A DNA stretch of 64,000 nt from positions 112,559 to 176,558 of the forward strand of contig NZ_FCOB02000016.1 in assembly GCF_001545075.1 (NCBI RefSeq), in the 5' to 3' direction. The notes beneath the pieces were generated by a model. It searched no databases. It was not told where the DNA came from and saw only the letters and a list, made by a program, of their open reading frames with translations. Below, piece after piece: positions 45,272 to 57,091 of this stretch (positions are counted from its first letter, which is position 1; the number at the start of each line of letters is the position of its first letter). Source of the stretch: Caballeronia ptereochthonis (GTDB lineage Bacteria; Pseudomonadota; Gammaproteobacteria; Burkholderiales; Burkholderiaceae). Both the position numbers and the translations under genes were made by a program.

Positions 45272-45738
45272 GTCAGCCCGAGGACTGGACCGCGAGCGCG
45301 CGGCGCGTGTATTTCGGCTTGCTGGACGACTGGAACCGGCAAGATGCGGCGGCAATGGCGGCGCGCTTCACGGAACGCGGCAGCCTGGTTGGCTTCGACG
45401 GGAGCCCGGTCGATGGGCGCGCGTGCATCGAAGCGCATCTTCAGCCGATCTTCGCGCAGCATCCGACGCCGCTTTTCGTCGCGAAGGTGCGCGAAGTGAG
45501 GCGCATGGCGAATGGGCAGACGCTGCTCGTGCGCGCGGTCGCGGGCATGTGGCCGCGCGGCGCGACGGAGCTCGATCCGCGCTTCAATGCGATTCAGACG
45601 ATGGTGCTTTCGCTTTGCGACGGCGCATATCGGATCGAGATGTTCCAGAACACGCCGGCGGCGTTTCACGGGCGGCCGGAAGAGAGCGAGCAGCTCAGCG
45701 CGGAGTTGCGCGAGGTGGGCAAGCCGCAGGGCGCCTGA
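45268..45738 (+). CDS. SnoaL/NTF2-like protein (SgcJ/EcaC type)
   Basis: 156-residue protein with a cone-shaped alpha+beta NTF2-like fold (ARRVYFGLLDDWNRQDAAAMAARFTERGSLVGFDG, then QTMVLSLCDGAYRIEMFQNTPA). Usually annotated SgcJ/EcaC family; some members are isomerases or hydrolases, many unassigned. Coupled to the LysE gene by a 4-base overlap, convergent with mnmE (3 bases between stops). Confidence 0.84.
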   Translation: MSQPEDWTASARRVYFGLLDDWNRQDAAAMAARFTERGSLVGFDGSPVDGRACIEAHLQPIFAQHPTPLFVAKVREVRRMANGQTLLVRAVAGMWPRGATELDPRFNAIQTMVLSLCDGAYRIEMFQNTPAAFHGRPEESEQLSAELREVGKPQGA

Positions 45739-45740
45739 TT

Positions 45741-47129
45741 TTATTTTCCGATGCAGAAGCGGCTGAAGATCACGCCCAGCAAGTCATCGGAAGTGAATTC
45801 TCCGGTGATCGAATTGAGATTGTCCTGCGCGAGCCGCAGTTCTTCCGCAAAGAGATCGAGCACCTGAGACTGTTGATCGGCATGCTCCGCGGCGAGCGCG
45901 AGATGATCGCGGGCCTCGCGCAACGCGATCAGATGCCGTTCGCGCGCGAGATACACGCTTTCCGCGCCCGCCTGCCAGCCGGCGATCTTGAGCAGTTCGT
46001 CGCGTAGCAGCGCGATTCCATCGCCGGTTTTCGCGGACAGATTCACCTCGCGCGCGTCGTCTTCACCGTCGCGCACCGCAGGCGGCACGCCCGCAAGGTC
46101 GGCCTTGTTCATCACGCGCACAATCGGCACGCCTTGCGGAAAGCGCGCGGCAATGACCTGATCCTCCGCCGTCGAACCGACGCGCGCATCGAGCAGATGC
46201 AGCACGACATCCGCTCGCTCGATCTCGCCCCACGTGCGCTCGATGCCGATGCGCTCCACTTCGTCCTGTGTCTCGCGCAAGCCCGCCGTATCGATGATAT
46301 GCAGCGGAATGCCCTCGACCTGGATGGTTTGCGCAACCTTGTCGCGCGTGGTGCCGGCAATCGGCGTGACGATCGCGAGTTCCGCGCCCGCAAGCGCGTT
46401 CAGCAGCGACGACTTGCCGACGTTCGGCTGGCCCGCGAGCACGACCGACAGCCCTTCGCGCAAGAGCGCACCCTGACGCGCATCGGCAAGGACTGCATCC
46501 AGCCGTTGCCGGATGCGCGCGAGCTTGCCGCGCGCGTCCGCCGCTTCGAGAAAGTCGATCTCTTCCTCGGGAAAATCCAGCGTCGCCTCGACGAGCATGC
46601 GCAGATTGATCACGTCTTCGACGAGCGCGTGAATTTCCCGCGAAAACGCGCCGTCCAGGGAACGGCCGGCCGAGCGCGCGGCGGCTTCCGTGCTCGCTTC
46701 GATCAGATCGGCGACGGCTTCGGCCTGCGCGAGATCGAGCTTGTCGTTGAGAAAGGCGCGTCGGGTGAACTCGCCCGGCTCGGCGAGCCGCAGGCCGAAG
46801 TCGCGGCCCACTTCGATCGCGCGTTGCAGAACCAGCTGCAAGACGATCGGACCGCCGTGGCCCTGCAACTCCAGCACGTGTTCGCCCGTATAGGAGTGCG
46901 GCGCCGGGAAGTAGAGCGCGATGCCGCGATCGAGCGCTTCTCCCTTGACGTCGACGAACGGCACATAACTGGCGTGTCGCGGCGCGAGCGCCTGACCGCA
47001 CAGCGCGTGCATGGCTTTCTGCGCGGCGGCTTCACCCGCTCGCCCAAACGACAGACGCACGACTCCGATTCCTCCGCGCCCGGGCGCGGTGGCGATTGCG
47101 ACGATCGGATCGGTATCGTTGCTCAACAT
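45741..47129 (-). CDS. mnmE: tRNA-modifying GTPase MnmE
   Basis: With MnmG makes the 5-(carboxymethyl)aminomethyl group on U34 of several tRNAs. The 462-residue protein has the folate-binding N-terminal domain (to about 120), G1 GQPNVGKS (233-240), the G3 DTAG (280-283), G4 NKAD, and the C-terminal CIGK (459-462) with the essential Cys. Complete. Belongs to the conserved block rpmH-rnpA-yidD-yidC-mnmE, but here a regulator gene on the other strand lies between yidC and mnmE. Confidence 0.97.
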   Translation of the reverse strand: MLSNDTDPIVAIATAPGRGGIGVVRLSFGRAGEAAAQKAMHALCGQALAPRHASYVPFVDVKGEALDRGIALYFPAPHSYTGEHVLELQGHGGPIVLQLVLQRAIEVGRDFGLRLAEPGEFTRRAFLNDKLDLAQAEAVADLIEASTEAAARSAGRSLDGAFSREIHALVEDVINLRMLVEATLDFPEEEIDFLEAADARGKLARIRQRLDAVLADARQGALLREGLSVVLAGQPNVGKSSLLNALAGAELAIVTPIAGTTRDKVAQTIQVEGIPLHIIDTAGLRETQDEVERIGIERTWGEIERADVVLHLLDARVGSTAEDQVIAARFPQGVPIVRVMNKADLAGVPPAVRDGEDDAREVNLSAKTGDGIALLRDELLKIAGWQAGAESVYLARERHLIALREARDHLALAAEHADQQSQVLDLFAEELRLAQDNLNSITGEFTSDDLLGVIFSRFCIGK

Positions 47130-47439
47130 GACGGCGGTGCGGACAGGTGGTTTCGGAGTGCCGGCATTGTAGCGCGGCGGACAGTCCGCACCCTCCGGCG
47201 CTAGGTTTAGGAGGATTCTTGCGTTATCTTATTTAAGATACGCGATTGAATCGATTTTCGAGAAGATGTTTGCCCGGCGGACGAAGCGATGTCTCGACCC
47301 TACTGGCTATGGGCGCAAACAACGCTGCTAAAAGGCAGTTATATAAAACGCTCACATAAGATAAATGCATACAGGATTGGGCCAAATCTAGCGCAATTGG
47401 TTGACTTGTAAGCAGCGATTGCCTCGCACAATCCAGCCC
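47130..47439. promoter_or_regulatory. Divergent gap with TAAGATA operators
   Basis: No gene. A palindrome TATCTTA-TT-TAAGATA (47225-47240) lies near the mnmE side, and another TAAGATA (47357-47363) about 75 bases before the small regulator gene. Both may be operator half-sites for that regulator. The region is AT-rich compared with the flanks. Confidence 0.5.
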
Positions 47440-47856
47440 ATGCCTACACCACAAGAAAAGGCCGATTTCTCCGAGCGGCTCAAATTCTCGATGACCCGCG
47501 CACCCGAAAAGATGCGCGGCGCGACCGATCTCGCATTGCACTTCAACCTGCGCTACCAGGGGGAGCCGGTTTCGCCCCAGACGGCGCACAAGTGGCTCAC
47601 CGCGCGTTCGATTCCAACCGTCGACAAGCTGAAGACGCTCGCCGAATGGTTCAAGGTCGATCAGCACTGGTTGCACTACGGGCCGCCGCCGAGCGGCAAT
47701 CCGCAAGTAACGCCAAAGCCGCTCGCGCACGACGAGCAATATCCGGCATCGGAGGAAACGCTCGAACTGGCGACGAAGATCGAGGCGCTCTCGCCGCATC
47801 ACCGGTACCTGCTCGAAGAACTGGTCGAGCAGTTTTATGGATCGATGAAGCGGTGA
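47440..47856 (+). CDS. Phage-repressor-like HTH regulator
   Basis: 138-residue DNA-binding protein. The N-terminal half is an XRE-like HTH (FSERLKFSMTRAP...ATDLALHFNLRYQGEPVSPQTAHKWLTARSIPTVDKLKTLAEWFKV, about 10-75), the layout of the phage-repressor-like regulators of Bordetella/Burkholderia; the C-terminal half (ASEETLELATKIEALSPHHRYLLEELVEQFY) is helical and could dimerise. The ATG at 47440 is used; a TTG at 47401 is possible. Located in an otherwise conserved block between yidC and mnmE, so it is probably an insertion of lineage-specific DNA. Confidence 0.83.
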   Translation: MPTPQEKADFSERLKFSMTRAPEKMRGATDLALHFNLRYQGEPVSPQTAHKWLTARSIPTVDKLKTLAEWFKVDQHWLHYGPPPSGNPQVTPKPLAHDEQYPASEETLELATKIEALSPHHRYLLEELVEQFYGSMKR

Positions 47857-47893
47857 GCGCCGCGCCCTGACGCTTCCAGACGGCCGGCGAAAA

Positions 47894-47921
47894 CGAAAAC
47901 GCCCGGCAAGCCGGGCGTTTC
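47894..47921. terminator. Bidirectional terminator between the regulator and yidC
   Basis: AACGCCCGGC / GCCGGGCGTT with a 2-base AA loop. The leftward reading is followed by T-rich TTTTCGTTTTC, the rightward by TTT; it serves both convergent genes. Confidence 0.85.
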
Positions 47922-47948
47922 CACGTTCAGATCAAGTCGGAAGAAGCC

Positions 47949-49619
47949 TCAGGCCGCTTTCTTCTTGCCCTGTCCCATCATCCGCGTGATGTAGTACTGC
48001 TGCGCGATCGACAGCACGTTGTTCACCACGTAGTACAGCACCAGACCGGCCGGGAAGAAGAAGAACATGACCGAGAACGCGATCGGCATGAACATCATCA
48101 TCTTGGCCTGGACGGGGTCGGGCGGCGTCGGATTCAGCTTGGTCTGCACGAACATCGAGGCGGCCATCAGCACCGGCAGGATGAAGTACGGATCCTGTTG
48201 CGACAGATCGTGAATCCAGCCGATCCACGGCGCGCCGCGCATTTCCACCGACGACAGCAGCACCCAGTACAGCGAGATGAACACCGGAATCTGCACGACG
48301 ACCGGCAGACAGCCGCCGAACGGATTGACCTTCTCGGTCTTGTACAGCTCCATGAGCGCGGCGTTCATCTTCTGCGGGTCGCTCTTGAAGCGCTCGCGGA
48401 GCTGCTGCATGCGCGGCGTGATTTCCTTCATGCGCGCCATCGACTTGTAGCTCGCCGCCGACAGCGGGAAGAACACGGCCTTGATGAGCAGCGTGAGCAG
48501 CACGATCGCCCAGCCCCAGTTGCCGACATAGCTGTGGATCTTCTCGAGCAGCCAGAAAAGCGGCTTGGCGATGATCGTCACCATGCCGTAGTCCTTCACC
48601 AGCTCCAGACCCGGCGCGATGCCTTCGAGCATGCGCTCTTCTTCCGGGCCGGCGAAAAGACGCGCATCGACATTCACGCTCTGTCCCGGCGCGATGGTCT
48701 GCACCGCCTGCGTGACGCCCACGCGATACAGGTCCGGATCGATCTTCTGCACGTAGATGTCGCGTTTCGCGCCTTGCTGCGGAATCCACGCGGACGCGAA
48801 GTAGTGCTGCACCATCGCGATCCAGCCGTTGTCGGCGGACGGCTCGAAGGTGGCCTTGTTCTTGTCGATGTCGGAGAAGTCGATCTTCTGGAAGTGCTTC
48901 TGATCCGTGTAGACCGCCGGCCCGATGAAGGTGTGCGAGAAGCGCGGCGTTTCGACCGGCGTGTTGTCGCGCACGAGCTCCATATAGAGCTTCGGCGAGA
49001 CCGGCGCGGTGCCGACGTTCTCGATCTTCGTATCGACGTTGATCACGTAGCTGCCGCGCGTGAACGTGTAGGTCTTGATGACCTTCACGCCGCCCTTCAC
49101 CGGCGATTCGAACGCGATCTTCAGCGTCTTCTCGTCGCCCGTGAGGGAGGTCTGGCCCGGCACCGGCGTGAAGATGTCGTTATGGTTCGGGAAGTCGCCG
49201 CCGAGCAGGCCCGTGCGCGCGAGGTACGTATGGTTCGCCGTGTGATCGAACAGCGTGATGTAGAGGTTCGGCTGCTTGCCATCGCCTTCCTTCATCAGCG
49301 AAAGCTTCGAGAGCGTGCCGCCGCGCGTGTCGATCTCACCGGAGTACACGTCCGTCGTGAACTTGACGAGCTGGGCTTGCGCCGTGGCGGGCGGCGTCGT
49401 CGCGCCGGGCGCGGCCGTGCCGGCCGGCGCGTTCGGCAGCTCGGACGGCTGCGCACCCGGCGTAGCCGTTCCCGGTGCGGGGTTGCTGGCGGTCTTGGCC
49501 GGTTGCGTCGCGCTCGGGAAGAACATCGACGGGCGCCCATGGTCGCGTTGCCAGTTGTCGAACAGCAAAACAACTGACACAAAGAAGATGACCCATAGGA
49601 CGGTGCGTTTGATATCCAT
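47949..49619 (-). CDS. yidC: Membrane protein insertase YidC
   Basis: Inserts and folds inner-membrane proteins with or without SecYEG. The 556-residue protein has TM1 (about 6-20; [12 protein letters not shown]), a large periplasmic P1 domain with an Ala/Pro/Thr-rich start, and the conserved five-TM insertase core (about 350-545; [22 protein letters not shown], ...). Ends in MGQGKKKAA. Downstream partner of yidD, rnpA and rpmH in one leftward operon. Confidence 0.97.
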   Translation of the reverse strand: MDIKRTVLWVIFFVSVVLLFDNWQRDHGRPSMFFPSATQPAKTASNPAPGTATPGAQPSELPNAPAGTAAPGATTPPATAQAQLVKFTTDVYSGEIDTRGGTLSKLSLMKEGDGKQPNLYITLFDHTANHTYLARTGLLGGDFPNHNDIFTPVPGQTSLTGDEKTLKIAFESPVKGGVKVIKTYTFTRGSYVINVDTKIENVGTAPVSPKLYMELVRDNTPVETPRFSHTFIGPAVYTDQKHFQKIDFSDIDKNKATFEPSADNGWIAMVQHYFASAWIPQQGAKRDIYVQKIDPDLYRVGVTQAVQTIAPGQSVNVDARLFAGPEEERMLEGIAPGLELVKDYGMVTIIAKPLFWLLEKIHSYVGNWGWAIVLLTLLIKAVFFPLSAASYKSMARMKEITPRMQQLRERFKSDPQKMNAALMELYKTEKVNPFGGCLPVVVQIPVFISLYWVLLSSVEMRGAPWIGWIHDLSQQDPYFILPVLMAASMFVQTKLNPTPPDPVQAKMMMFMPIAFSVMFFFFPAGLVLYYVVNNVLSIAQQYYITRMMGQGKKKAA

Positions 49620-49627
49620 GCGTTGTC

Positions 49628-49963
49628 TCAGTGTCGATCGGAAAGCGCTTCAGCGCCGTTTAGTGTTGAAAGCTTGTCTCGCGGGGACTTGCCGGAGGAC
49701 GCGGAATCCGGGCGCGAATCGGGCTTGTCGGGATCGCCGGCATGCCCGGGAGGCTGCGGCACGAGATCGACGCCGCCCGCCGAGAAAGGATGGCAGCGGC
49801 AGAGCCGCTTCACGGCGAGATACGTGCCATGCGCGGCGCCATGATACTGGATTGCTTCGCGCGCGTAGTCGGAACAGGAAGGATAAAAGCGGCACCGGTT
49901 GCCGAGCAGGGGGCTCAGAGCAACCTTGTAGAAGCGCAACAACGCGATGAGTGCCGTTTGCAT
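49628..49963 (-). CDS. yidD: Membrane protein insertion efficiency factor YidD
   Basis: Small membrane-associated helper of YidC. The 111-residue protein carries the family core [25 protein letters not shown] (10-34) and [15 protein letters not shown]; the C-terminal 35 residues are Ser/Asp-rich and probably disordered. The ATG at 49963 was chosen because it precedes this core; a longer frame exists upstream into rnpA. Nine bases separate it from yidC. Confidence 0.95.
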   Translation of the reverse strand: MQTALIALLRFYKVALSPLLGNRCRFYPSCSDYAREAIQYHGAAHGTYLAVKRLCRCHPFSAGGVDLVPQPPGHAGDPDKPDSRPDSASSGKSPRDKLSTLNGAEALSDRH

Positions 49964-50021
49964 AAGCTTCGCGCCGCACGCCCGGTTCGTCACGATGGAC
50001 AAACCTGGCGCATCCTGCGCT

Positions 50022-50486
50022 TCATGACCCTGATGAACCGGTCGGGCCGGATGAATCGTCGACGGCGGGCGCATCAGGCGGCGCCGCCACGGGTTCGGCC
50101 GAGCGGCGCGCTGCTTCGCGCACGGCACGGTCGAGCAATGTTTCCAATTCGCTGCCGATGAGCGCCCTGAGCGGCGGGGAGCTCGCGCTCGGCATCGCCT
50201 TGCGGTCGATCTTCGTGTGCAGCCGCACGAGAATATCGAAACCGTTCAGCTGCTGACGGCGCAACCGGAACGCCTCCCGCGCAAGCCGCTTGATCAGGTT
50301 GCGCGTGACGGCGCGCGGCGCCTGCTTCTTGCCGATCACCAGCCCGAGCCGTGCTGCGTTCCCCGTCGGCTTGCCGTACAGCACGAAGTGCGGCGAGCGT
50401 CGCCAGGGGCGCAAACGAAAAACGGATGAGAACTCATCCGTTTTCAGCAGCCTTGCGGCCTTGGGGAACGCGGCCTGCGCCGGCAA
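50022..50486 (-). CDS. rnpA: Ribonuclease P protein component
   Basis: Protein cofactor of RNase P, which trims 5' leaders of tRNA precursors. The 154-residue protein has the RNR motif [11 protein letters not shown] (61-71), the RLGLVIGKK strand and a basic surface; its C-terminus (about 120-154) is an extended Ala/Pro/Ser-rich tail, longer than in E. coli (119 aa). Immediately follows rpmH as in most bacteria. Confidence 0.96.
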   Translation of the reverse strand: MPAQAAFPKAARLLKTDEFSSVFRLRPWRRSPHFVLYGKPTGNAARLGLVIGKKQAPRAVTRNLIKRLAREAFRLRRQQLNGFDILVRLHTKIDRKAMPSASSPPLRALIGSELETLLDRAVREAARRSAEPVAAPPDAPAVDDSSGPTGSSGS

Positions 50487-50584
50487 CTGAACGATGTCCT
50501 GTCTCCAGACTTCTGTGCGGCGCGTGAGCGACTCGTCGACGGGAAAGCCGCGAGCGGCTCGTTTAGCGAACCGTTCCGGCAGAC

Positions 50585-50719
50585 TTAAACTGCCAGGCGC
50601 TTGCGGCCCTTCGCGCGGCGAGCGTTGATGACCTTGCGGCCGCCAGCGGTCTTCATGCGAACGCGGAAGCCATGGGTGCGCTTGCGGCGCGTCACGGAAG
50701 GTTGGTAAGTACGTTTCAT
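50585..50719 (-). CDS. rpmH: 50S ribosomal protein L34
   Basis: 44-residue, Arg/Lys-rich protein starting [20 protein letters not shown] and ending KGRKRLAV, the universal L34 sequence. First gene of rpmH-rnpA-yidD-yidC. Its promoter (TTGACG, 18-base spacer, TAAATA, reading leftward, 50852 to 50823) lies about 105-130 bases upstream, inside the gap shared with dnaA. Confidence 0.98.
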   Translation of the reverse strand: MKRTYQPSVTRRKRTHGFRVRMKTAGGRKVINARRAKGRKRLAV

Positions 50720-51126
50720 GATGCTCTCACTTGAGTTGATTGACCGCGCGGGCTTGGCTCCAGTGTGGTCACTGCAAGCGCGATGGCCGGAGGTTCAGGA
50801 ATTCTGTTTTCGCGGAACCCGCTATTTAAACCGTTTTCCTATTGACCGTCAATAGGTTAGCGAGAATAGACGCCGGAGCAGGGGCATTCCGGCGCGCTCC
50901 GACGCGCTGATGTGTCCCTGTGGATAACTCGCGCGACGCCCTCGTTTGGCGTTAGAATCTCGCCTTACTCCCAAATATCCGCCCGCTGCTTCGGCCCGCC
51001 ATTCGCCCGCAAACCCTTGCGGCGTAAGCCTCCGGAGCACGCCTGCTCGGCTGTGCCGGGACTTGCCGATGAGCTTCGGCAAGCACGGCCGGCAGGTGCG
51101 CGGAGCAACCATAACGACCGCATTCG
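50720..51126. promoter_or_regulatory. rpmH-dnaA intergenic region with DnaA box
   Basis: No gene. Contains one perfect DnaA box TGTGGATAA (50919-50927, i.e. TTATCCACA on the other strand), just upstream of TAGAAT (50953-50958), a candidate -10 for dnaA: likely autoregulation. A perfect 19-bp palindrome CCTATTGACCGTCAATAGG (50838-50856) covers the -35 of the leftward rpmH promoter. I see no cluster of DnaA boxes or AT-rich unwinding tract, so a complete oriC is not evident here. Confidence 0.65.
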
Positions 51127-52701
51127 ATGAACGATTTCTGGGAACACTGTTCCGCACTGCTCGCGCGCGAACTTACGCCGCAGCAGTACGTCACGTGGAT
51201 CAAGCCGCTGACCCCGGTCGACTTCGATGCCGACGCGAACACCCTGCGCATCGCCGCTCCCAACCGCTTCAAGCTCGACTGGGTGAAGAGCCAGTTTTCG
51301 GGCCGTATCGCCGATGTGGCGCGCGATTTCTTCAGCGCGTCCATCGACGTGCAATTCGTCCTCGATCCGAAGGCCACTGCGCGCAACGCCATCGGCGGCG
51401 GCCTGAATGCCGCGCCGCGCGCGAGCGCGCCTGCGGCGCCGCGTGCGCCGGCGCCGTCTGCGGCCGTGCCGCAAGCGCCATCGGTCGTGGCGCATGCCAA
51501 CGCCACTGCCCACATCAACGCGCTTGCAGCCGAAGCGGCGCAGCAGGCACAAGCGACGCAGGAAGATCAGGCCGATCTTGACCTCCCGAGCCTCGACGCC
51601 AACGAAGCCGCCGCCGGCCGACGCACATGGCGTCCGGGCGGCGCTCCTTCGGCCGCCAGTGAAAACGATTCCGCGTACGAGCGATCGAAGCTGAACCCGG
51701 TGCTGACCTTCGACAACTTCGTCACCGGCAAGGCGAACCAGCTCGCGCGCGCCGCGGCGATCCAGGTCGCCGACAACCCCGGCGTCTCGTACAACCCGCT
51801 CTTTCTGTATGGCGGCGTGGGGCTCGGCAAGACCCACCTGATTCACGCCATCGGCAACCAGTTGCTGATGGACAAGGCCGGCGCGCGCATCCGCTACATC
51901 CATGCGGAGCAGTACGTGTCCGATGTCGTGAAGGCATATCAGCGCAAGGCCTTTGACGACTTCAAGCGCTATTACCATTCGCTCGACCTGCTGCTCATCG
52001 ACGATATTCAGTTCTTCTCCGGCAAGTCGCGCACGCAGGAAGAGTTCTTCTACGCGTTCGAGGCGCTCGTCGCGAACAAGGCGCAGGTCATCATCACGAG
52101 CGATACCTATCCGAAGGAAATCTCCGGCATCGACGATCGCCTGATCTCGCGCTTCGACTCCGGTTTGACGGTGGCGATCGAGCCGCCCGAGCTCGAAATG
52201 CGCGTCGCGATTCTGATGCGCAAGGCGCTGTCCGAAGGCGTGAGCCTGTCGGAGGACGTGGCGTTCTTCGTCGCGAAGCATCTGCGCTCGAACGTGCGCG
52301 AGCTCGAAGGCGCGCTGCGCAAGATCCTCGCGTACTCGAAGTTCCACGGCCGCGACATCACGATCGAGCTGACCAAGGAAGCGCTGAAAGACCTGTTGAC
52401 GGTGCAGAACCGCCAGATCTCGGTGGAGAACATCCAGAAGACGGTCGCCGACTTCTACAACATCAAGGTCGCCGACATGTATTCGAAAAAAAGGCCGGCT
52501 AACATTGCGCGCCCGCGCCAGATCGCGATGTATCTGGCGAAGGAGCTGACGCAGAAGAGCCTGCCCGAGATCGGCGAGCTTTTTGGCGGACGCGACCACA
52601 CGACGGTGCTGCACGCGGTGCGCAAGATCGCGTCCGAGCGTGGCACCGACGCGCAGCTGAATCACGAGTTGCACGTGCTCGAACAGACGCTGAAGGGCTA
52701 A
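51127..52701 (+). CDS. dnaA: Chromosomal replication initiator DnaA
   Basis: AAA+ ATPase that binds DnaA boxes at oriC and opens the duplex. The 524-residue protein has domain I (about 1-85; helicase/DiaA contact), a long Ala/Pro-rich domain II linker (about 86-185), domain III with Walker A GGVGLGKT (229-236) and Walker B LLLIDD (288-293), and domain IV with the DnaA-box signature [11 protein letters not shown] (starting 487). Followed by dnaN and gyrB. The upstream DnaA box points to self-repression. Confidence 0.98.
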   Translation: MNDFWEHCSALLARELTPQQYVTWIKPLTPVDFDADANTLRIAAPNRFKLDWVKSQFSGRIADVARDFFSASIDVQFVLDPKATARNAIGGGLNAAPRASAPAAPRAPAPSAAVPQAPSVVAHANATAHINALAAEAAQQAQATQEDQADLDLPSLDANEAAAGRRTWRPGGAPSAASENDSAYERSKLNPVLTFDNFVTGKANQLARAAAIQVADNPGVSYNPLFLYGGVGLGKTHLIHAIGNQLLMDKAGARIRYIHAEQYVSDVVKAYQRKAFDDFKRYYHSLDLLLIDDIQFFSGKSRTQEEFFYAFEALVANKAQVIITSDTYPKEISGIDDRLISRFDSGLTVAIEPPELEMRVAILMRKALSEGVSLSEDVAFFVAKHLRSNVRELEGALRKILAYSKFHGRDITIELTKEALKDLLTVQNRQISVENIQKTVADFYNIKVADMYSKKRPANIARPRQIAMYLAKELTQKSLPEIGELFGGRDHTTVLHAVRKIASERGTDAQLNHELHVLEQTLKG

Positions 52702-52773
52702 AGGATCGAGCGGCGCGGCGCGAAGAAGGTACGCGTCAGATATTGCGCGCGAAAGCCTGTTTTTTGACGAAAA

Positions 52774-52794
52774 CGCCCCCATTTTTAGGGGGCG
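52774..52794 (+). terminator. Hairpin in the dnaA-dnaN gap
   Basis: CGCCCCC-ATTTTTA-GGGGGCG, seven pairs, no T tract after it. Possible attenuator or weak terminator between dnaA and dnaN. Confidence 0.5.
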
Positions 52795-52902
52795 CCTCCG
52801 TTTTGAGGCACAATATAGGTTTAGCCGCTCAAGGCCTGGGCGGCTTGGCGTCAAGCTTTCGCGAGTGACCGGCGGGGGGCCGGCAACGCGGGTTACGAGG
52901 TT

Positions 52903-52936
52903 GTCCGTCGGCAATAAGGTGGCGAAACCGACGGAC
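52903..52936 (+). promoter_or_regulatory. Perfect 9-bp stem-loop in the dnaN leader
   Basis: GTCCGTCGG (52903-52911) and CCGACGGAC (52928-52936) with a 16-base loop containing AATAAGG, ending 27 bases before the dnaN ATG and 17 before its SD. Confidence 0.55.
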
Positions 52937-52963
52937 GAGCCGTCACATCAACGAAGGAACTCT

Positions 52964-54067
52964 ATGCAACTGGTCAAGACTGAACGAGACAATCTTCTAA
53001 GGCCGCTGCAAACCGTGAGCGGTATCGTAGAACGCCGCCATACGTTGCCGATCCTCGCCAATCTGCTCATTACCAAGAACGGCGCCGATGTGTCGTTCCT
53101 CTCGACCGACCTCGAACTCCAGATCACGACCCGCGCCGATTTCGGCGTCGGCAGCGACCAGGTCGCCACCACGGTCGCCGCGCGCAAGCTGCTCGACATT
53201 CTGCGCGCGATGCCCTCCGGCGAAGTCGTGCTCGATCTTTCCGACAAGCGCCTGACCGTGCGTTCCGGCAAGAGCCGTTTCGCGCTGCAGACGCTCGCCG
53301 CCGACGAATTTCCCACCGTCAACCAGGCTACTGACTTCGGCGCGAGCCTTTCGGTTCCGCAGAAGACGTTCCGCCAGCTGCTCGGCATGGTGTATTTCTC
53401 GATGGCCCAGCAGGACATCCGCTACTACCTGAACGGCATGCTGCTCGTGGTGGACGGCGACCAGCTGATGGCGGTCGCGACCGACGGCCACCGCCTCGCG
53501 TTCTCGTCGATGAAGATCGAAGGCTCGTTCCCGCGCCAGGAAGTCATCATCCCGCGCAAGACGATTCTCGAGCTTCAGCGTCTGCTGGAAGACATCGACG
53601 ATACGCTGAAGATCGACATCGCCGCGACGCAGGTGAAGTTCAGCTTCGGGCAGGTGGAGCTGGTGTCGAAGCTCGTCGAGGGCAAGTTCCCCGACTTCCA
53701 GCGCGTGATTCCGAAGTCGCACAAGAACACGTTCGAAATCGGCCGTGAAGAATTGCAACGCTCGCTGCAGCGCGCGGCCATTCTGACCTCCGACAAGTTC
53801 AAGGGCGTGCGCTGCCTCGTCGAGCCGGGCCAGCTCAAGATCATGTCGACCAACGCCGACCAGGAAGAGGCGCAGGAAGAACTGGAGATCGCTTATCAGG
53901 GCGACACCGTCGATATCGGATTCAACGTCACGTATCTGCTCGACGTGCTCGCGAATCTGAAGGTCGATACGCTCAATGTGAGCCTCGGCGACGCCAATTC
54001 CAGCGCGCTCATCACGATTCCCGACAACGAGGAATTCAAGTACGTGGTGATGCCGATGCGCATCTGA
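52964..54067 (+). CDS. dnaN: DNA polymerase III beta clamp
   Basis: Sliding clamp that holds the replicase and many repair factors on DNA. The 367-residue protein matches the E. coli clamp in length (366) and has three clamp domains; MQLVKTERDNLLRPLQTVSGIVERRHTLPILAN at the start and the C-terminal YVVMPMRI are typical. The ATG at 52964 follows AAGGAA; the frame is open 33 codons further but not conserved. A stem-loop lies in its leader. Confidence 0.98.
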   Translation: MQLVKTERDNLLRPLQTVSGIVERRHTLPILANLLITKNGADVSFLSTDLELQITTRADFGVGSDQVATTVAARKLLDILRAMPSGEVVLDLSDKRLTVRSGKSRFALQTLAADEFPTVNQATDFGASLSVPQKTFRQLLGMVYFSMAQQDIRYYLNGMLLVVDGDQLMAVATDGHRLAFSSMKIEGSFPRQEVIIPRKTILELQRLLEDIDDTLKIDIAATQVKFSFGQVELVSKLVEGKFPDFQRVIPKSHKNTFEIGREELQRSLQRAAILTSDKFKGVRCLVEPGQLKIMSTNADQEEAQEELEIAYQGDTVDIGFNVTYLLDVLANLKVDTLNVSLGDANSSALITIPDNEEFKYVVMPMRI

Positions 54068-54090
54068 CGCGCGCATTTACCGTGAACACT

Positions 54091-54121
54091 CCAAGGGGCG
54101 GCGCGCCCCTTTGGCGTTTTT
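54091..54121 (+). terminator. Hairpin between dnaN and gyrB
   Basis: CCAAGGGGCG / CGCCCCTTTGG with GGCG-loop bases, then TTTTT; likely terminator of dnaN. Confidence 0.65.
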
Positions 54122-54133
54122 AAGGTGTTTTGA

Positions 54134-56653
<2,520 letters not shown>

Positions 56654-57091
56654 TCTCAAGTGTGCTGCAGGGAAACGGAATTGGCAGGATTAGTGCACGG
56701 TTAGCTGGACTCGAGAGCACGGAGTTGACTGGACTGCCTGGAAAACTCCGAATTCGAGGGAACACCCCGACCTACGTCAGACGGTGCCCTTGTGGGGCAC
56801 CGTCCGCTCGTCGCGGCGCGGTCGGTCCTAGTACGCGCGCTGATGAATGACCGCTTCCAAGAATGCGACAGGCGATTGACGACCCTAAGCCGCCATTCTG
56901 CCTCATCTAACCAGAACGGCCGCTTCTGAGGGTACGACCGCCACTCGCGGGCAGAGTTAGTACCGACCGAGCACCCGCCATCTCGGTGCAGGCTCGTCGA
57001 AGGCGCTTCCCCGTCTGCAGGATGCTTCGGGGAACCGTTGGAATCGTCCACTGGCTCCAATCGAGGAGCTGCTCACCGACCGGGCCAGAAA
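56654..57091. other. 438-base gap after gyrB
   Basis: No gene supported. A hairpin ACGGTGCC / GGCACCGT (56781-56803) may end gyrB transcription. The rest (about 56840-57060) has the look of a degenerate dispersed sequence (GCCGCCATTCTGCC, GAACGGCCGCTTCTGAG), of the kind scattered between genes in Burkholderiaceae; I could not define its ends. Confidence 0.45.

Noticed and set aside
50720..51126. Complete oriC in the rpmH-dnaA gap
   Set aside because: Only one perfect DnaA box and no AT-rich unwinding tract were found; it reads as a promoter region.
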